This document shows positions 54,613 through 63,276 of a stretch of 64,000 nucleotides of DNA, piece by piece (position 1 is the first letter of the stretch; the number at the start of each line of letters is the position of its first letter). Under the pieces are notes generated by a model. It searched no databases. It was not told where the DNA came from and saw only the letters and a program-made list of their open reading frames with translations. The position numbers and the translations under genes were made by a program. Source of the DNA: an uncultured Acetobacteraceae bacterium. Lineage in GTDB: Bacteria > Pseudomonadota > Alphaproteobacteria > Acetobacterales > Acetobacteraceae. The DNA lies in assembly GCA_903924985.1 (NCBI GenBank), contig CAIYDT010000174.1, positions 1 to 64,000 of the forward strand, in the 5' to 3' direction.

Positions 54613-55125
54613 ATGCCCCCATTCCGATTGTCATTGTATGTAGCTGCCGCGTTTCTCCTGTGCGCCAGCCCGGCCTCCGCGCTCGACGTGCGGGAAACCG
54701 ATATCCTGAACCTCCGCCTCGGGATGCGGCTGGAGGAGGTCGAGATGGTCCTGCGGGTCCAGGGCATCGACGCCCATCGGTGGGAGCGGCACACGCAACC
54801 CTGCCCGATAGCCCCGGCATCGTCCTGCCTGACGGCACTGCTCGCACCCACCCGCGACGGCAGGCTGGCGATCGGCTTCTCCGCGGCCAGCGGGGCGGTG
54901 CGCCGGATCGACTACGTTTTCAAGGCCAATGGTCCCGGCGAGCCGGACATGATTCGCGCCTCGGTGATGCGCCGGTTCGGCGATCCATCGGACGTGACGG
55001 ACACGATCTGGTGCCTCCGTATCTCCGCGAAAGGCACCTGCCCGACCGACCAGCCGCATTTACGGTTCCAGCCCGGACCGGGGGTAACGCTGATTCTGAG
55101 CCTGAGCGACGGGTCGCCCGGCTAA
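54613..55125 (+). CDS. exported hypothetical protein downstream of a CtrA box
   Basis: A 170-aa protein with a clean signal peptide (residues 1-21, ending in ASA). The mature part starts LDVRETDILNLRLGMRLEEVEMVLR, a segment like those in small lipoprotein-type folds that begin with a low-complexity helix pair. Four cysteines could form two disulfides. I do not recognise the family. The ATG is preceded by GGTTCCC, not a strong ribosome site; the frame extends upstream without a better start. It overlaps the NHL gene by 4 bp, convergent. Confidence 0.65.
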   Translation: MPPFRLSLYVAAAFLLCASPASALDVRETDILNLRLGMRLEEVEMVLRVQGIDAHRWERHTQPCPIAPASSCLTALLAPTRDGRLAIGFSAASGAVRRIDYVFKANGPGEPDMIRASVMRRFGDPSDVTDTIWCLRISAKGTCPTDQPHLRFQPGPGVTLILSLSDGSPG

Positions 55126-56078
55126 CCCGCCTTGCGCCACTTATGCAGCGACCGCAGGTTTTCCGGCCGGGGCTGGTCGGGGTAGAGCTGCGGCCATTGG
55201 GTCCAGGAGACCTCACCCACGTAGATGTCGCCCCGACTGTCCACGCACAGCCCGTGCGGCGCCATGAACTCGGTCGGCCCCAGGCCCGGGCCGGACCCGC
55301 CAAGCCGCCCAATCCGCTTGCCGGTGTTGTCCACGATCGTCACCCGAGGCCCCAGATTCGGCATAAACCGGTTCACCGGCTGCACCGGCCCAAGCTCCCC
55401 GATATAGCATACCGGGCACTTGCCGGCCGGCATGTACAGCCCGCAGGGGCGGTGCAGGTTGTTCCACTGCGTCTCGTATTTGCCGTTGCCGTCGAACACC
55501 TGCACCCGGTGGTTCTCCCGGTCCGCGACGTACACCCAGCCATCGGCGTCGCAGGTGATGTTATGGGTGATATTGAACTCGCCGGGGTCCGTGCCGGGTC
55601 CGCCCCAGGACAGCAGCAGCTTTCCGTCCGGCGAATATTTATGCACCCGCGAATTGCCGTAGCCGTCGGACACGTAAATGTCCCCGTTCGGCGCCATCGC
55701 GGTGTGGGTGCAGCGGTGGAAGGGCAGCCCGCTCATGTAGGGCGACGGCTTGCCGGACACGCCGAGGGTCAGCAGCACTTTGCCTTCCAATGTGCACTGC
55801 CGCACCGTGTGATCGCCGTCGTCGGTCAGCCAAACCGTGTCGTCCGGCGCCATGAACACGCCGTGCGCTCGGGGGTAAACGCCCTCGCCCCAGGCGCGCA
55901 GGAAATTGCCGTCCCGGTCGAACACGATCATCGGGTGTTCGCCGCGATTGAAGACGTAGACGTTGTCCCTGGCGTCCACGCCAATGCCGCCGATTTCCTT
56001 GAACGACCAGCCCGGCGGGAGTTTCGCCCAGTTCTCCACCGGCTCGTAGGTGTATTCGCCCGATCCCTGCGTGACCAT
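55122..56078 (-). CDS. NHL-repeat six-bladed beta-propeller protein
   Basis: A 318-aa NHL-repeat protein. Repeats such as IGGIGVDARDNVYVFNRGEHPMIV-type sequence, VFMAPDDTVWLTDDGDHTVRQ, APNGDIYVSDGYGNSRVHKY and CDADGWVYVADRENHRVQVF build about six blades. Relatives include peptidyl-alpha-hydroxyglycine lyase-like and gluconolactonase-like enzymes. No signal peptide is seen, so it is cytosolic. AAGGAGGAA before the ATG at 56078 decides the start. It is divergent from an ABC ATPase gene. Enzyme activity is not known. Confidence 0.8.
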   Translation of the reverse strand: MVTQGSGEYTYEPVENWAKLPPGWSFKEIGGIGVDARDNVYVFNRGEHPMIVFDRDGNFLRAWGEGVYPRAHGVFMAPDDTVWLTDDGDHTVRQCTLEGKVLLTLGVSGKPSPYMSGLPFHRCTHTAMAPNGDIYVSDGYGNSRVHKYSPDGKLLLSWGGPGTDPGEFNITHNITCDADGWVYVADRENHRVQVFDGNGKYETQWNNLHRPCGLYMPAGKCPVCYIGELGPVQPVNRFMPNLGPRVTIVDNTGKRIGRLGGSGPGLGPTEFMAPHGLCVDSRGDIYVGEVSWTQWPQLYPDQPRPENLRSLHKWRKAG

Positions 56079-56163
56079 GGTTGCTTCCTCCTTGTTCCCT
56101 GGCGGGAAGCTTGTCATGAAGCGGTTGGTTCAGCCAGAGCCGCGGGGAGGATTGACGATACCG

Positions 56164-56946
56164 ATGCCCGATATTCACGCTTCCATGCGCGGCATCACCC
56201 GCGTCTACCCCGGTGCCAAACCGGTTCACGCCCTGGGACCTTTGGACCTCGACATCGCGAAGGGGGAATTCTTCGCCGTCGTGGGGCCGAGCGGTTGCGG
56301 CAAGTCCACGCTGCTGGACGTGCTGGCGGGGCTGAGCGCCCCCAGCGAGGGCACCATTACATTTGAAGGAAAACCGGTCGCCGGCCAGGTGCCGGATGGC
56401 ATCGGTGTGGTCTTCCAGGAGGACGCCAGCTTCCCCTGGCTGTCCGTGCACGACAACGTCGCCTTTGGACTACGCCGCGCCGGCGTGGACGCCGCCGAAA
56501 TCGCCCGCCGGGTCGAATACGCCATCGGCTTCATGGGCTTGCGCGATTTCGCCAATGCCTACCCCGCACAGCTCTCCGGCGGCATGCGCCAACGCGTCTG
56601 CATTGCCCGCACGCTGGTGCTGCAACCCCGCATGATCCTGCTGGATGAGCCGTTCGGCGCGCTCGACCAGCAAACCCGCCTGCTGATGGGCGATGAGTTG
56701 CTGCGCCTATGGCGGGAAACCGGCGCCACCGTGCTGCTGATCACCCACGCGCTGGACGAAGCCTCCATGCTGTCCGACCGCGTCGGCGTTATGTCCGCCC
56801 GACCGGGCATCTTCATCGACCTGGTGGAAACCGGCTGGCCGAGGGACAGAGACAGCCGCATCGTCTCCGACCCAGCCTTCGGGGCGGTGACCGCGCGGTT
56901 GTGGTCGTCGTTGCGGGTGGAGTCGATGAAGGCGATCGGGCGGTAA
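56164..56946 (+). CDS. ABC transporter ATPase, SsuB/TauB-like
   Basis: A 260-aa ATPase of the nitrate/sulfonate/taurine type. Walker A is GPSGCGKST, the Q-loop lies in VVFQEDASFPWLSV, the signature is LSGGMRQR, and Walker B is MILLDEPFGALDQQTR with a downstream His in LLITHALDEA. No permease or periplasmic protein of this type is beside it, so its partners are elsewhere or lost. The start at 56164 has GGGGAGGA about 12 bp upstream; an upstream ATG at 56116 is possible. Confidence 0.85.
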   Translation: MPDIHASMRGITRVYPGAKPVHALGPLDLDIAKGEFFAVVGPSGCGKSTLLDVLAGLSAPSEGTITFEGKPVAGQVPDGIGVVFQEDASFPWLSVHDNVAFGLRRAGVDAAEIARRVEYAIGFMGLRDFANAYPAQLSGGMRQRVCIARTLVLQPRMILLDEPFGALDQQTRLLMGDELLRLWRETGATVLLITHALDEASMLSDRVGVMSARPGIFIDLVETGWPRDRDSRIVSDPAFGAVTARLWSSLRVESMKAIGR

Positions 56947-57116
56947 TACCGGCTGGCGGCCACACCGGTCACGATGCGGAAGTCGCACCGGCAAACGGTT
57001 GCCCGAACTGTCGTGCCGCCAGGTCCAGAGTGTCAACGGACACTTTGATCTGCGTCAAACTCCCCGAGGTGGATGGCCGCGTAACGTCCCGAATGAAACC
57101 AACAGGAGCGACCCGT

Positions 57117-57686
57117 ATGACCGCCATTCCCAGGCAGGCCGTTACCTCCGTCGGGCTGAACCACATCGTGCTCAACGTCCGCGACATGGATGTATCGCAC
57201 GCGTTCTGGACGGAAATTCTTGGGTTCAAACAGGTCGGCGAACTGAAGCCCCGCCCCGACCGGCCCAATCCGCCGCGCATGCGCTTCTACAGCTACGACC
57301 ACGGCGACGGGGGCATGAGCCACCACGATCTGGCGCTGGTGGAGAACCCCAACCTGCCGCCGCCACCGAAGGATTGGTCAATGTTCGGGATGCCGGTCGC
57401 GGTCAATCACGTCGCGGTGGCGATGCCGTCGCGGGAGGCGTGGCTGAGGCAACTGGCGTTCATGCAAAGCCGCGGCGTAAAATTCGACCGACGGGTGGAG
57501 CATGGCATGACCCACAGCCTGTACGTGCACGACCCCAACGGTTACGGCGTGGAGATACTCTACGAATTGCCGAGGGATATCTGGGCTGGAGACATCGACG
57601 CCGCGCTGAATTGGTCGATCACTCTGCCAACGGAGGGCCAGGAAGCGCTGGCGGACCGGACGGAAGGACTGCCGGTGTTCGGTTAG
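57117..57686 (+). CDS. VOC-family dioxygenase-like protein
   Basis: A 189-aa VOC protein resembling ring-cleaving extradiol dioxygenases of the small type. VGLNHIVLNVRDMDVSHAFWTEILGF opens module one, with a His ligand. AVNHVAVAMPSREA opens module two, and THSLYVHDPNGYGVEILYELP carries the final Glu. AGGAG precedes the ATG at 57117. It overlaps the antitoxin gene by 4 bp, convergent. The substrate is not known. Confidence 0.8.
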   Translation: MTAIPRQAVTSVGLNHIVLNVRDMDVSHAFWTEILGFKQVGELKPRPDRPNPPRMRFYSYDHGDGGMSHHDLALVENPNLPPPPKDWSMFGMPVAVNHVAVAMPSREAWLRQLAFMQSRGVKFDRRVEHGMTHSLYVHDPNGYGVEILYELPRDIWAGDIDAALNWSITLPTEGQEALADRTEGLPVFG

Positions 57687-58003
57687 GCCAACGCGGCCAG
57701 ACCCCGGCGTTCCACCAGGTCGAGCAGCTTCAGCGCCGGGCCGGAGGGCGTTTTCAACCCCTGCTCCCAGGCGCAGACAGTGGCTTTGCCGACGTTCAGT
57801 ACCGCCGCGAACACGGCCTGGCTAACATTGGCTTCCTGCCGGATGCGCCGCACGTCTTCCGCGGAGCGCGCGGGCACCGGCGGCAGGCACAGCACGTCGA
57901 ACCGGCGCATGGTCAGGGCGTCGATCGCACCCGCGCCATGCAGGTCGGCGGCTGCTTCGTGCACCGCGGCGAGGATGGAACTGGCGGCCGTTGCTTTGGC
58001 CAT
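57683..58003 (-). CDS. HTH antitoxin of a RelE-type TA module
   Basis: A 106-aa protein with an N-terminal arm and a C-terminal XRE-type helix-turn-helix (about 48-104: VRRIRQEANVSQAVFAAVLNVGKATVCAWEQGLKTPSG). This matches HigA/NadS-like antitoxins that bind both toxin and operator. It starts in a 1-base overlap with the toxin stop, the toxin-first order usual for higBA-type modules. Probably represses the shared promoter. Confidence 0.85.
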   Translation of the reverse strand: MAKATAASSILAAVHEAAADLHGAGAIDALTMRRFDVLCLPPVPARSAEDVRRIRQEANVSQAVFAAVLNVGKATVCAWEQGLKTPSGPALKLLDLVERRGLAALA

Positions 58004-58374
58004 TATCGTATCTCCTGTAAGATGCCCAAGGCGATCAGGGCATTCATCCGTTCCGTCGTCAGGCCCATGTATTCGTCGCCGAGTTCCGAGAGCGCCTGCT
58101 GCTCCGCGGCGGTGATATTGTCGCGATCGGCTTTACCGAACACGTAGAGAAAAACCACGCGGCTGGCTTGGCGGTATGCCAAAATGGTCCGTAACCCGCC
58201 GCTTTTACCCCGCCCATCGATCCCGATGCGCTTCTTCAGCAGGAACCCGCCGAGGCGCGCATCGACCAGCCCGTCTTCGATTTCCCGCACGGCGTTTACC
58301 AGCGCCGCGTCGGTCAATCCCAGCTTCCGAGCCGCCTTGGCGAAGGGGCGGTTCATCAGCATCCGTGGCATCAT
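58003..58374 (-). CDS. RelE/HigB-type toxin
   Basis: A 123-aa toxin of the RelE/ParE superfamily (DUF1044/HigB2-like). FAKAARKLGLTDAALVNAVREIEDG, DARLGGFLLKKRIGIDGRGKSGGLRTILAYR and VVFLYVFGKADRDNI are the family signatures. It would cut mRNA at the ribosome. The start is either 58374 or the second ATG at 58371, which gives the usual MPRxL beginning. It is transcribed with the antitoxin. Confidence 0.87.
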   Translation of the reverse strand: MMPRMLMNRPFAKAARKLGLTDAALVNAVREIEDGLVDARLGGFLLKKRIGIDGRGKSGGLRTILAYRQASRVVFLYVFGKADRDNITAAEQQALSELGDEYMGLTTERMNALIALGILQEIR

Positions 58375-58377
58375 CTA

Positions 58378-58420
58378 TATTACTCCGTCATATGGTACGT
58401 CAAGCGCCATCCACTGGCGC
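58378..58420 (-). promoter_or_regulatory. TA-module promoter with abutting palindrome
   Basis: On the minus strand a TTGACG box (58398-58403) is followed, 15-17 bases later, by TAATAT/ATATAG close to the toxin start. A palindrome GCGCCA-TCCAC-TGGCGC (58404-58420) abuts the -35 box, a likely operator for autorepression by the antitoxin. Exact -10 and transcript start are uncertain. Confidence 0.45.
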
Positions 58421-58545
58421 CCAACCACCCTGACAGAGAAAGATTGACGAACCGTTAACGCCGCCCATGAAAACGCCGCCGCCCTTCCCCCAACGCAGTG
58501 AACGCGGCTAAGCTCCCGTACCAACGCAGCAAGACGGAGGAAACC

Positions 58546-59598
58546 ATGCGCGGCGTCGTGTTTACCGGTGAAAAAGACCTGGAAATCATGACCTTTCCCG
58601 ACCCCACCCCGGGGCCTGGAGAAGTCGTGCTGGAGATGAAAGCCTCGGGCATGTGCGGGTCGGACCTGCACCAGTACCGCCGACCCAAGGGCGTGGCGCG
58701 CAATGCCACCGGCCTGCCGGCCAATCCCGATCCGGTGATTGCCGGCCACGAACCGTGCGGCGTGGTCGTCGCGGTCGGCTCCGGCGTTCCCGCCATCCAG
58801 GCCAAAATCGGCGACCGCATGATGTGCCACCACTATCAGGGCTGCACTCAGTGCGGGCATTGCCGGTCCGGCTGGCAGCAGCTCTGTCAGGAAGTCCCCG
58901 TGAAGGTCTACGGCAGCAACTCGCATGGCGGGCATGCCAAGTACCTGAAGGTGCCAGCCAACACGATGGTGCCGCTTCACGAGGAATTGTCGTTCAGTGC
59001 CGGCGCGGCGATCGCCTGCGGGTCGGGCACCGCCTATGGCGCGCTGCGGCGGATGAATATATCCGGACGCGACACCATCGCGATCTACGGCCAAGGGCCG
59101 GTCGGCCTGTCAGCCACCCAATTCGCCAAGGCGATGGGCGCGCGCGTGATCGCGCTCGATATCAGCCCGCAACGGCTGGAGCGCGCGAAGGAATTCGGTG
59201 CCGATGAAATCATCAACCCCGGCTCCAACGATCCCGTCGCTGCCATCAAGGATCTGACGCACGGCAAATACGCCGATCTGTCGCTCGATACCTCGTCCAA
59301 CCCGGAAGCGCGCGCCAACGCCATTAAATCCACCAAGGTGTGGGGCACGATGTGCTTCGTGGGCGAGGGCGGCCGCGTCGACATCGACGTCAGCCCAATG
59401 CTGCTGCGCCGGCAAATGACGATGGTGGCGTCCTGGACCTTCTCCAGCATCATCCAGGCGGAGTGCGCGCAGTTCTGCGTCGATCGCAAGGTCGATGTGG
59501 ACAAGCTGTTCACCCACAAATGGACGCTGGATCAGGCCGAGGAAGCCTACAAACTGTTCGACAAACAGTCGGACGGCAAAGGCGTCTTCCTCATTTGA
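58546..59598 (+). CDS. zinc-dependent alcohol dehydrogenase
   Basis: A 350-aa medium-chain dehydrogenase. Catalytic zinc ligands are Cys37 (GMCGSD) and His68-Glu69 (AGHEP). The structural zinc site has Cys100, 103, 106 and 114. The Rossmann motif is GQGPVGLSATQFA near residue 185, followed by VIALD, whose Asp favours NAD+. It oxidises a secondary alcohol or polyol. GGAGG precedes the ATG at 58546. It heads a run with an aldolase, a flavin-binding protein and a solute-binding protein. Confidence 0.88.
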   Translation: MRGVVFTGEKDLEIMTFPDPTPGPGEVVLEMKASGMCGSDLHQYRRPKGVARNATGLPANPDPVIAGHEPCGVVVAVGSGVPAIQAKIGDRMMCHHYQGCTQCGHCRSGWQQLCQEVPVKVYGSNSHGGHAKYLKVPANTMVPLHEELSFSAGAAIACGSGTAYGALRRMNISGRDTIAIYGQGPVGLSATQFAKAMGARVIALDISPQRLERAKEFGADEIINPGSNDPVAAIKDLTHGKYADLSLDTSSNPEARANAIKSTKVWGTMCFVGEGGRVDIDVSPMLLRRQMTMVASWTFSSIIQAECAQFCVDRKVDVDKLFTHKWTLDQAEEAYKLFDKQSDGKGVFLI

Positions 59599-60239
59599 AG
59601 ACCGCCGATGCTCGGGTCGCGGTGGCCGCGGCGTACCGCGACCTCGGGCGGATGGGGCTGATTGTCGGCAGTTCCGGCAATGTCAGCGTGCGGACCCGCA
59701 AGGGCATGGCGATCACCCCGTCCGGGGGCGACCCGGATGGGGCGGAGCCCGCCGACATCGTGGCGATGGCGCTGGACGGCACTGTGTCCGGCAACGCTAC
59801 CCCGTCCAGCGAGTGGTCGATGCACGCGGCGATCTACAAGATGAAGCCCGAGGCCGCCTGCATCGTGCATGCCCACGCCGATGCCTGCACCGCTTTGGCG
59901 TGTCTCAATGAAGGCTTACCCGGATTTCACTACATGGTGGTGCGGTTCGGCGGCAACGACGTGCCTTGCGCGCCCTACGTCACCTTCGGCACGCCGGCGC
60001 TCGCCGATCTCGCGGCCGAAACCCTGACAAGCCGCACCGCCTGTTTGCTGGCCAATCACGGGATGATCCTGCATGCGAGCGGTGTCGCGGCCGCGGTGTC
60101 CGATGCCGTGCTGCTGGAGAGCCTTTGCCGGCAATATCTGCTGGCGCGATCCGCCGGCACGCCCCGACTGCTGACCGACGCGGAAATGGCGGCGGCGCGG
60201 GAGCGGTTCAAAACCTACGGACCAGCACGCGGGAGGTAA
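59595..60239 (+). CDS. class II aldolase/adducin-family protein, TTG start
   Basis: A 214-aa zinc aldolase of the FucA/AraD family. Zn ligands are His92 and His94 (VHAHADA) and His155 (ANHGM). Glu73 (SSEWSMHAAIY) is the catalytic acid, and GSSGNVSVR binds phosphate. The start is a TTG overlapping the dehydrogenase stop as TTGA; no ATG occurs before the conserved region. It would cleave a sugar phosphate made after the dehydrogenase step. Substrate not known. Confidence 0.85.
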   Translation: MKTADARVAVAAAYRDLGRMGLIVGSSGNVSVRTRKGMAITPSGGDPDGAEPADIVAMALDGTVSGNATPSSEWSMHAAIYKMKPEAACIVHAHADACTALACLNEGLPGFHYMVVRFGGNDVPCAPYVTFGTPALADLAAETLTSRTACLLANHGMILHASGVAAAVSDAVLLESLCRQYLLARSAGTPRLLTDAEMAAARERFKTYGPARGR

Positions 60240-60242
60240 CCG

Positions 60243-60851
60243 ATGGATGGACGCCCCTTCTACCACGACGGCATGCGAGACCTGCAAGATCGCTTCGACG
60301 GGCGGCGTGTGGCGGAGACACTGGAAAAGCACCGCATCCGGCACGATTTCTGGGACGCCGACCGGGACCTGATCGTCAACACGCCGTTCTTCTTCATCGC
60401 GACATCGTATGGAGAATTCACCGACTGCAGCCTGAAATCCGGCGTGCCGGGCTTCGTGAGAATCGTCGGTCCCGGCACCATCGAATACCCGGAATACGAC
60501 GGCAATTCGATGTACCGCACGCTCGGCAACATCGCCCGCAACCCCAATGTCGGCCTGCTGTTCGTGAAATTCGATGGCATGACGTTGCGGGTACGCGCCA
60601 GCGGCAAGGCAACGATCCTGGACGACCCGGAAGCCCTGGCGCGCCACCATGGCGCCAAGCTGGTTATCCGGATTGTGTGCGAGTTATATAGCAACTGCGT
60701 CCGTTCGGTGCACGACCTGACCACCGGCACGATTTCGCCGTACATGCCCGCATTTGGCTACGAACCACCAGCACCCGAATGGAAAAGCCGGGACTATATC
60801 CGCGACATCCTGCCAAAAAACGACCCACACAAAAGCAAACAGGGAGAATGA
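60243..60851 (+). CDS. pyridoxamine 5'-phosphate oxidase-family flavin-binding protein
   Basis: A 202-aa protein of the PNPOx-like split-barrel family. FFFIATSYGEFTDCSLKSG, FVRIVGPGTIEYPEYDGNSMYRTLGNIARNP and VGLLFVKFDG give the FMN-binding barrel. It is too divergent to be PdxH. It starts 3 bp after the aldolase, and its stop overlaps an ATG of the next gene, so it is part of the same operon. Reaction unknown. Confidence 0.83.
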   Translation: MDGRPFYHDGMRDLQDRFDGRRVAETLEKHRIRHDFWDADRDLIVNTPFFFIATSYGEFTDCSLKSGVPGFVRIVGPGTIEYPEYDGNSMYRTLGNIARNPNVGLLFVKFDGMTLRVRASGKATILDDPEALARHHGAKLVIRIVCELYSNCVRSVHDLTTGTISPYMPAFGYEPPAPEWKSRDYIRDILPKNDPHKSKQGE

Positions 60852-60856
60852 ATACC

Positions 60857-62089
60857 ATGCACGTATCATTAAGACGACGTTCCGTTCTTGGCGCCAGCCT
60901 GGCAGCGGCAGCCTTGCCGCGACGGGCCTTTGCGCAACAAAAACCCATCCGTATCGGCGTGTTGACCGACATGGCCGGCCCCTATGCCGCCAACACCGGC
61001 AAGGGTTCGGTGGCCGGCGCGCAACTCGCGATCGAGGACTTCGCCAAATCCCATCCCGCCATCAAGGTGGAGCTGGTCTCGGCCGACCTGCAACTGAAAC
61101 CCGACGTGGCGCTGGCGATCTCGTCGGGCTGGTACGACAACGATGGTGTCGATTTGATCACCGACGTGCCGCTGTCATCGGCCGCGTTCGCGATCGGCGA
61201 CCTGGCGAAGAACAAGGACAAGGCGGCGATCTTCACCGGCGGGGCCTCAGCCGATATCACCGGATCGAAATGCGGTCCCAATCATCTGCACTGGTGCTAC
61301 GACACGTGGTCCATGCCGCACGGCGTGGTCGCGGCAACGGTGAAAGAAGGCGGCGATACCTGGTACTTCATCACCGCCGACTACGCCTTTGGGCATTCGT
61401 TGCAAAAGGACGCTGCCAGCTTCGTTACCGGAGCAGGCGGGAAGGTGCTTGGTCAGGCGTTGGCCCCGTTCCCAGGCACGACCGATTTCTCGTCCTTCCT
61501 GGTCCAGGCCCAGGCCAGCGGGGCGAAGGTTCTTGGCCTCGCCAATGGCGGCGGCGATACCGTCAACTGCATCAAGCAGGCGGCGGAATTTGGCCTGATC
61601 AAGGGTGGCATGAAAGTCGCCGGCATGCTGGTGCTGACACACGACGTGCACGGCATGGGGCTGCAAGCGGCACAGGGTGTATCGCTGACCGAACCGTTCT
61701 ACTGGAACACGAACGACGGCACGCGTGCCTTCGCGAACCGCTACGCGAAGCTGATGCCGGGGGATATGCCGGGGTCGGTGCATGCCGCGCAGTATTCGGG
61801 GATTATGCACTACCTCAAAGCCGTCGCGGCGGTCGGCGCGGACAAGGCCAAAGCCAGCGGCAAGGCGGTTATCGACCAGATGAAGGCGATGCCCACCGAG
61901 GATCCGTTGTTCGGAAAAGGTCTGGTCAGGGCCGACGGACGCAAAATCCACGACATGCATCTGTTCGAGGTCAAGTCCCCCGAACAATCCAAACAGCCCT
62001 GGGACTACTACATCCACAAACGGGTCATCCCCGCCGCCGAGGCCTTCCGCCCACTGAACGAAGGCGGTTGTCCCCTGATAAAGGCCTGA
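60857..62089 (+). CDS. branched-chain amino acid-type ABC substrate-binding protein (Tat signal)
   Basis: A 410-aa LivK-type solute-binding protein. The N-terminus LRRRSVLGASL with AFA at residue 26 is a twin-arginine signal peptide, so it is exported folded. KPIRIGVLTDMAGPYAANTG starts the mature fold. AGGGAG at 60841-60846 is well spaced for the ATG at 60857; the ATG at 60848 overlaps the upstream stop and is the alternative. No transporter genes adjoin. Confidence 0.87.
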   Translation: MHVSLRRRSVLGASLAAAALPRRAFAQQKPIRIGVLTDMAGPYAANTGKGSVAGAQLAIEDFAKSHPAIKVELVSADLQLKPDVALAISSGWYDNDGVDLITDVPLSSAAFAIGDLAKNKDKAAIFTGGASADITGSKCGPNHLHWCYDTWSMPHGVVAATVKEGGDTWYFITADYAFGHSLQKDAASFVTGAGGKVLGQALAPFPGTTDFSSFLVQAQASGAKVLGLANGGGDTVNCIKQAAEFGLIKGGMKVAGMLVLTHDVHGMGLQAAQGVSLTEPFYWNTNDGTRAFANRYAKLMPGDMPGSVHAAQYSGIMHYLKAVAAVGADKAKASGKAVIDQMKAMPTEDPLFGKGLVRADGRKIHDMHLFEVKSPEQSKQPWDYYIHKRVIPAAEAFRPLNEGGCPLIKA

Positions 62090-62093
62090 ACCG

Positions 62094-63230
62094 ATGCGCA
62101 AGCTGCTCGTTCTGCTGTTGCTGCTGACAGCCGGACGAGCGGCCGCGTTCGAACCGGTCCAGTTCCTGGTGTACGGCGACCTGCCTTACAGCATGGAAGG
62201 CAAGCCCGTGCTGCTGACCGATGGACGATCGGACCAGGAGGTGTTCGATCAGGACATCCGCCCGATGATCCACGACCACCCGGCGCCGTTCATCATCCAT
62301 GTCGGCGACCTCGGCCGACCGGAAACCTCGTGCAGCGATGCCGATTTGAAACGGCATCTGGGCTATTGGCAGGGCTTCGAAAAGCCGGTGTTTTACACCA
62401 TCGGCGACAACGACTGGATCGACTGCATCCGCAAATCCATCCCTGGCGGTCCCCAGCACCCGCTGGAACGGCTGGCCCATATCCGATCGCTGCTATTGTC
62501 CGATGGCGCCCTGGCCTCCTACCAGCCCGCGCGCCCTGGCTGGACCGTCCGCCACGATCTTGCTGGCCTGCCGGAGGATACCGCCTGGACCACCGACAAT
62601 CCGGCGTTCGCCTTCCTGGAGTTGCATATCGTCAGTTCCTGCAACGGCCGCGACACTTTCGCGAAGCAGCCGTGCAAGATGGCTCCCGAGCCCGGTATGG
62701 ACGCCGAAACCAAAGCGTTAGTCGAAGATGCCGCCGACCGCGACCGGCGCAATCTGGTTGCACTGCGAGAGGCTTATGCCAACGCCGAAGCGCAACACCG
62801 AACGATGCTGATCATCGCCATTCAGGCGGACATGTTCGGCGAACCGGCAGACGACGCCAAACACCCCGCCGACATCTGGGAGCGTTGCAAAACCCAACTC
62901 GAATTCAAACCGTACTGCGATGTGCTTCCCGAATTGGCGGGCACTTTTCCCGGCAGCACGCTGCTGATCCATGGCGACACCAGCGCGTATTGCCTGGAGG
63001 AACTGCCGATCCCCGCGAAAGCAGGCCACAAGTTCTGGCGGCTGAACGCACCGGGGGATTTCGGGGAGACCGATGCCGATGTGGTGATGATCGCGGCCGG
63101 CGTGGACGGTCTGCCGAATGTGACCGCGACCGGGCTGTTGTCGGGTCAACCCGCCCCGCCGAAATGCGACAAGGCGCAGTATGCCTGGAAGGAAAACGGA
63201 ACGTCGAAGGCGTATCCGCGTAGGAAGTAA
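62094..63230 (+). CDS. exported metallophosphoesterase-like protein
   Basis: A 378-aa exported protein. Residues 1-19 form a signal peptide (LLVLLLLLTAGRAAA). Calcineurin-type motifs appear: FLVYGDLPYS, IIHVGDLG, YTIGDNDW in place of the usual GNHD, and LLIHGDTSAY. Several cysteines could form disulfides in the periplasm. It lies 4 bp after the solute-binding protein and may release phosphate from the substrate it carries. Weak match in places. Confidence 0.72.
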   Translation: MRKLLVLLLLLTAGRAAAFEPVQFLVYGDLPYSMEGKPVLLTDGRSDQEVFDQDIRPMIHDHPAPFIIHVGDLGRPETSCSDADLKRHLGYWQGFEKPVFYTIGDNDWIDCIRKSIPGGPQHPLERLAHIRSLLLSDGALASYQPARPGWTVRHDLAGLPEDTAWTTDNPAFAFLELHIVSSCNGRDTFAKQPCKMAPEPGMDAETKALVEDAADRDRRNLVALREAYANAEAQHRTMLIIAIQADMFGEPADDAKHPADIWERCKTQLEFKPYCDVLPELAGTFPGSTLLIHGDTSAYCLEELPIPAKAGHKFWRLNAPGDFGETDADVVMIAAGVDGLPNVTATGLLSGQPAPPKCDKAQYAWKENGTSKAYPRRK

Positions 63231-63242
63231 GAAAAGACCTCT

Positions 63243-63276
63243 TCCTCCCCGAAGGGAGGAGGGAGGGCTTTTTTTT
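63243..63276 (+). terminator. intrinsic terminator
   Basis: A 7-bp stem TCCTCCC/GGGAGGA with loop CGAA (63243-63260) is followed by GGGAGGGC and eight T. It ends the alcohol dehydrogenase operon before the convergent HpnJ-like gene. Confidence 0.75.
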
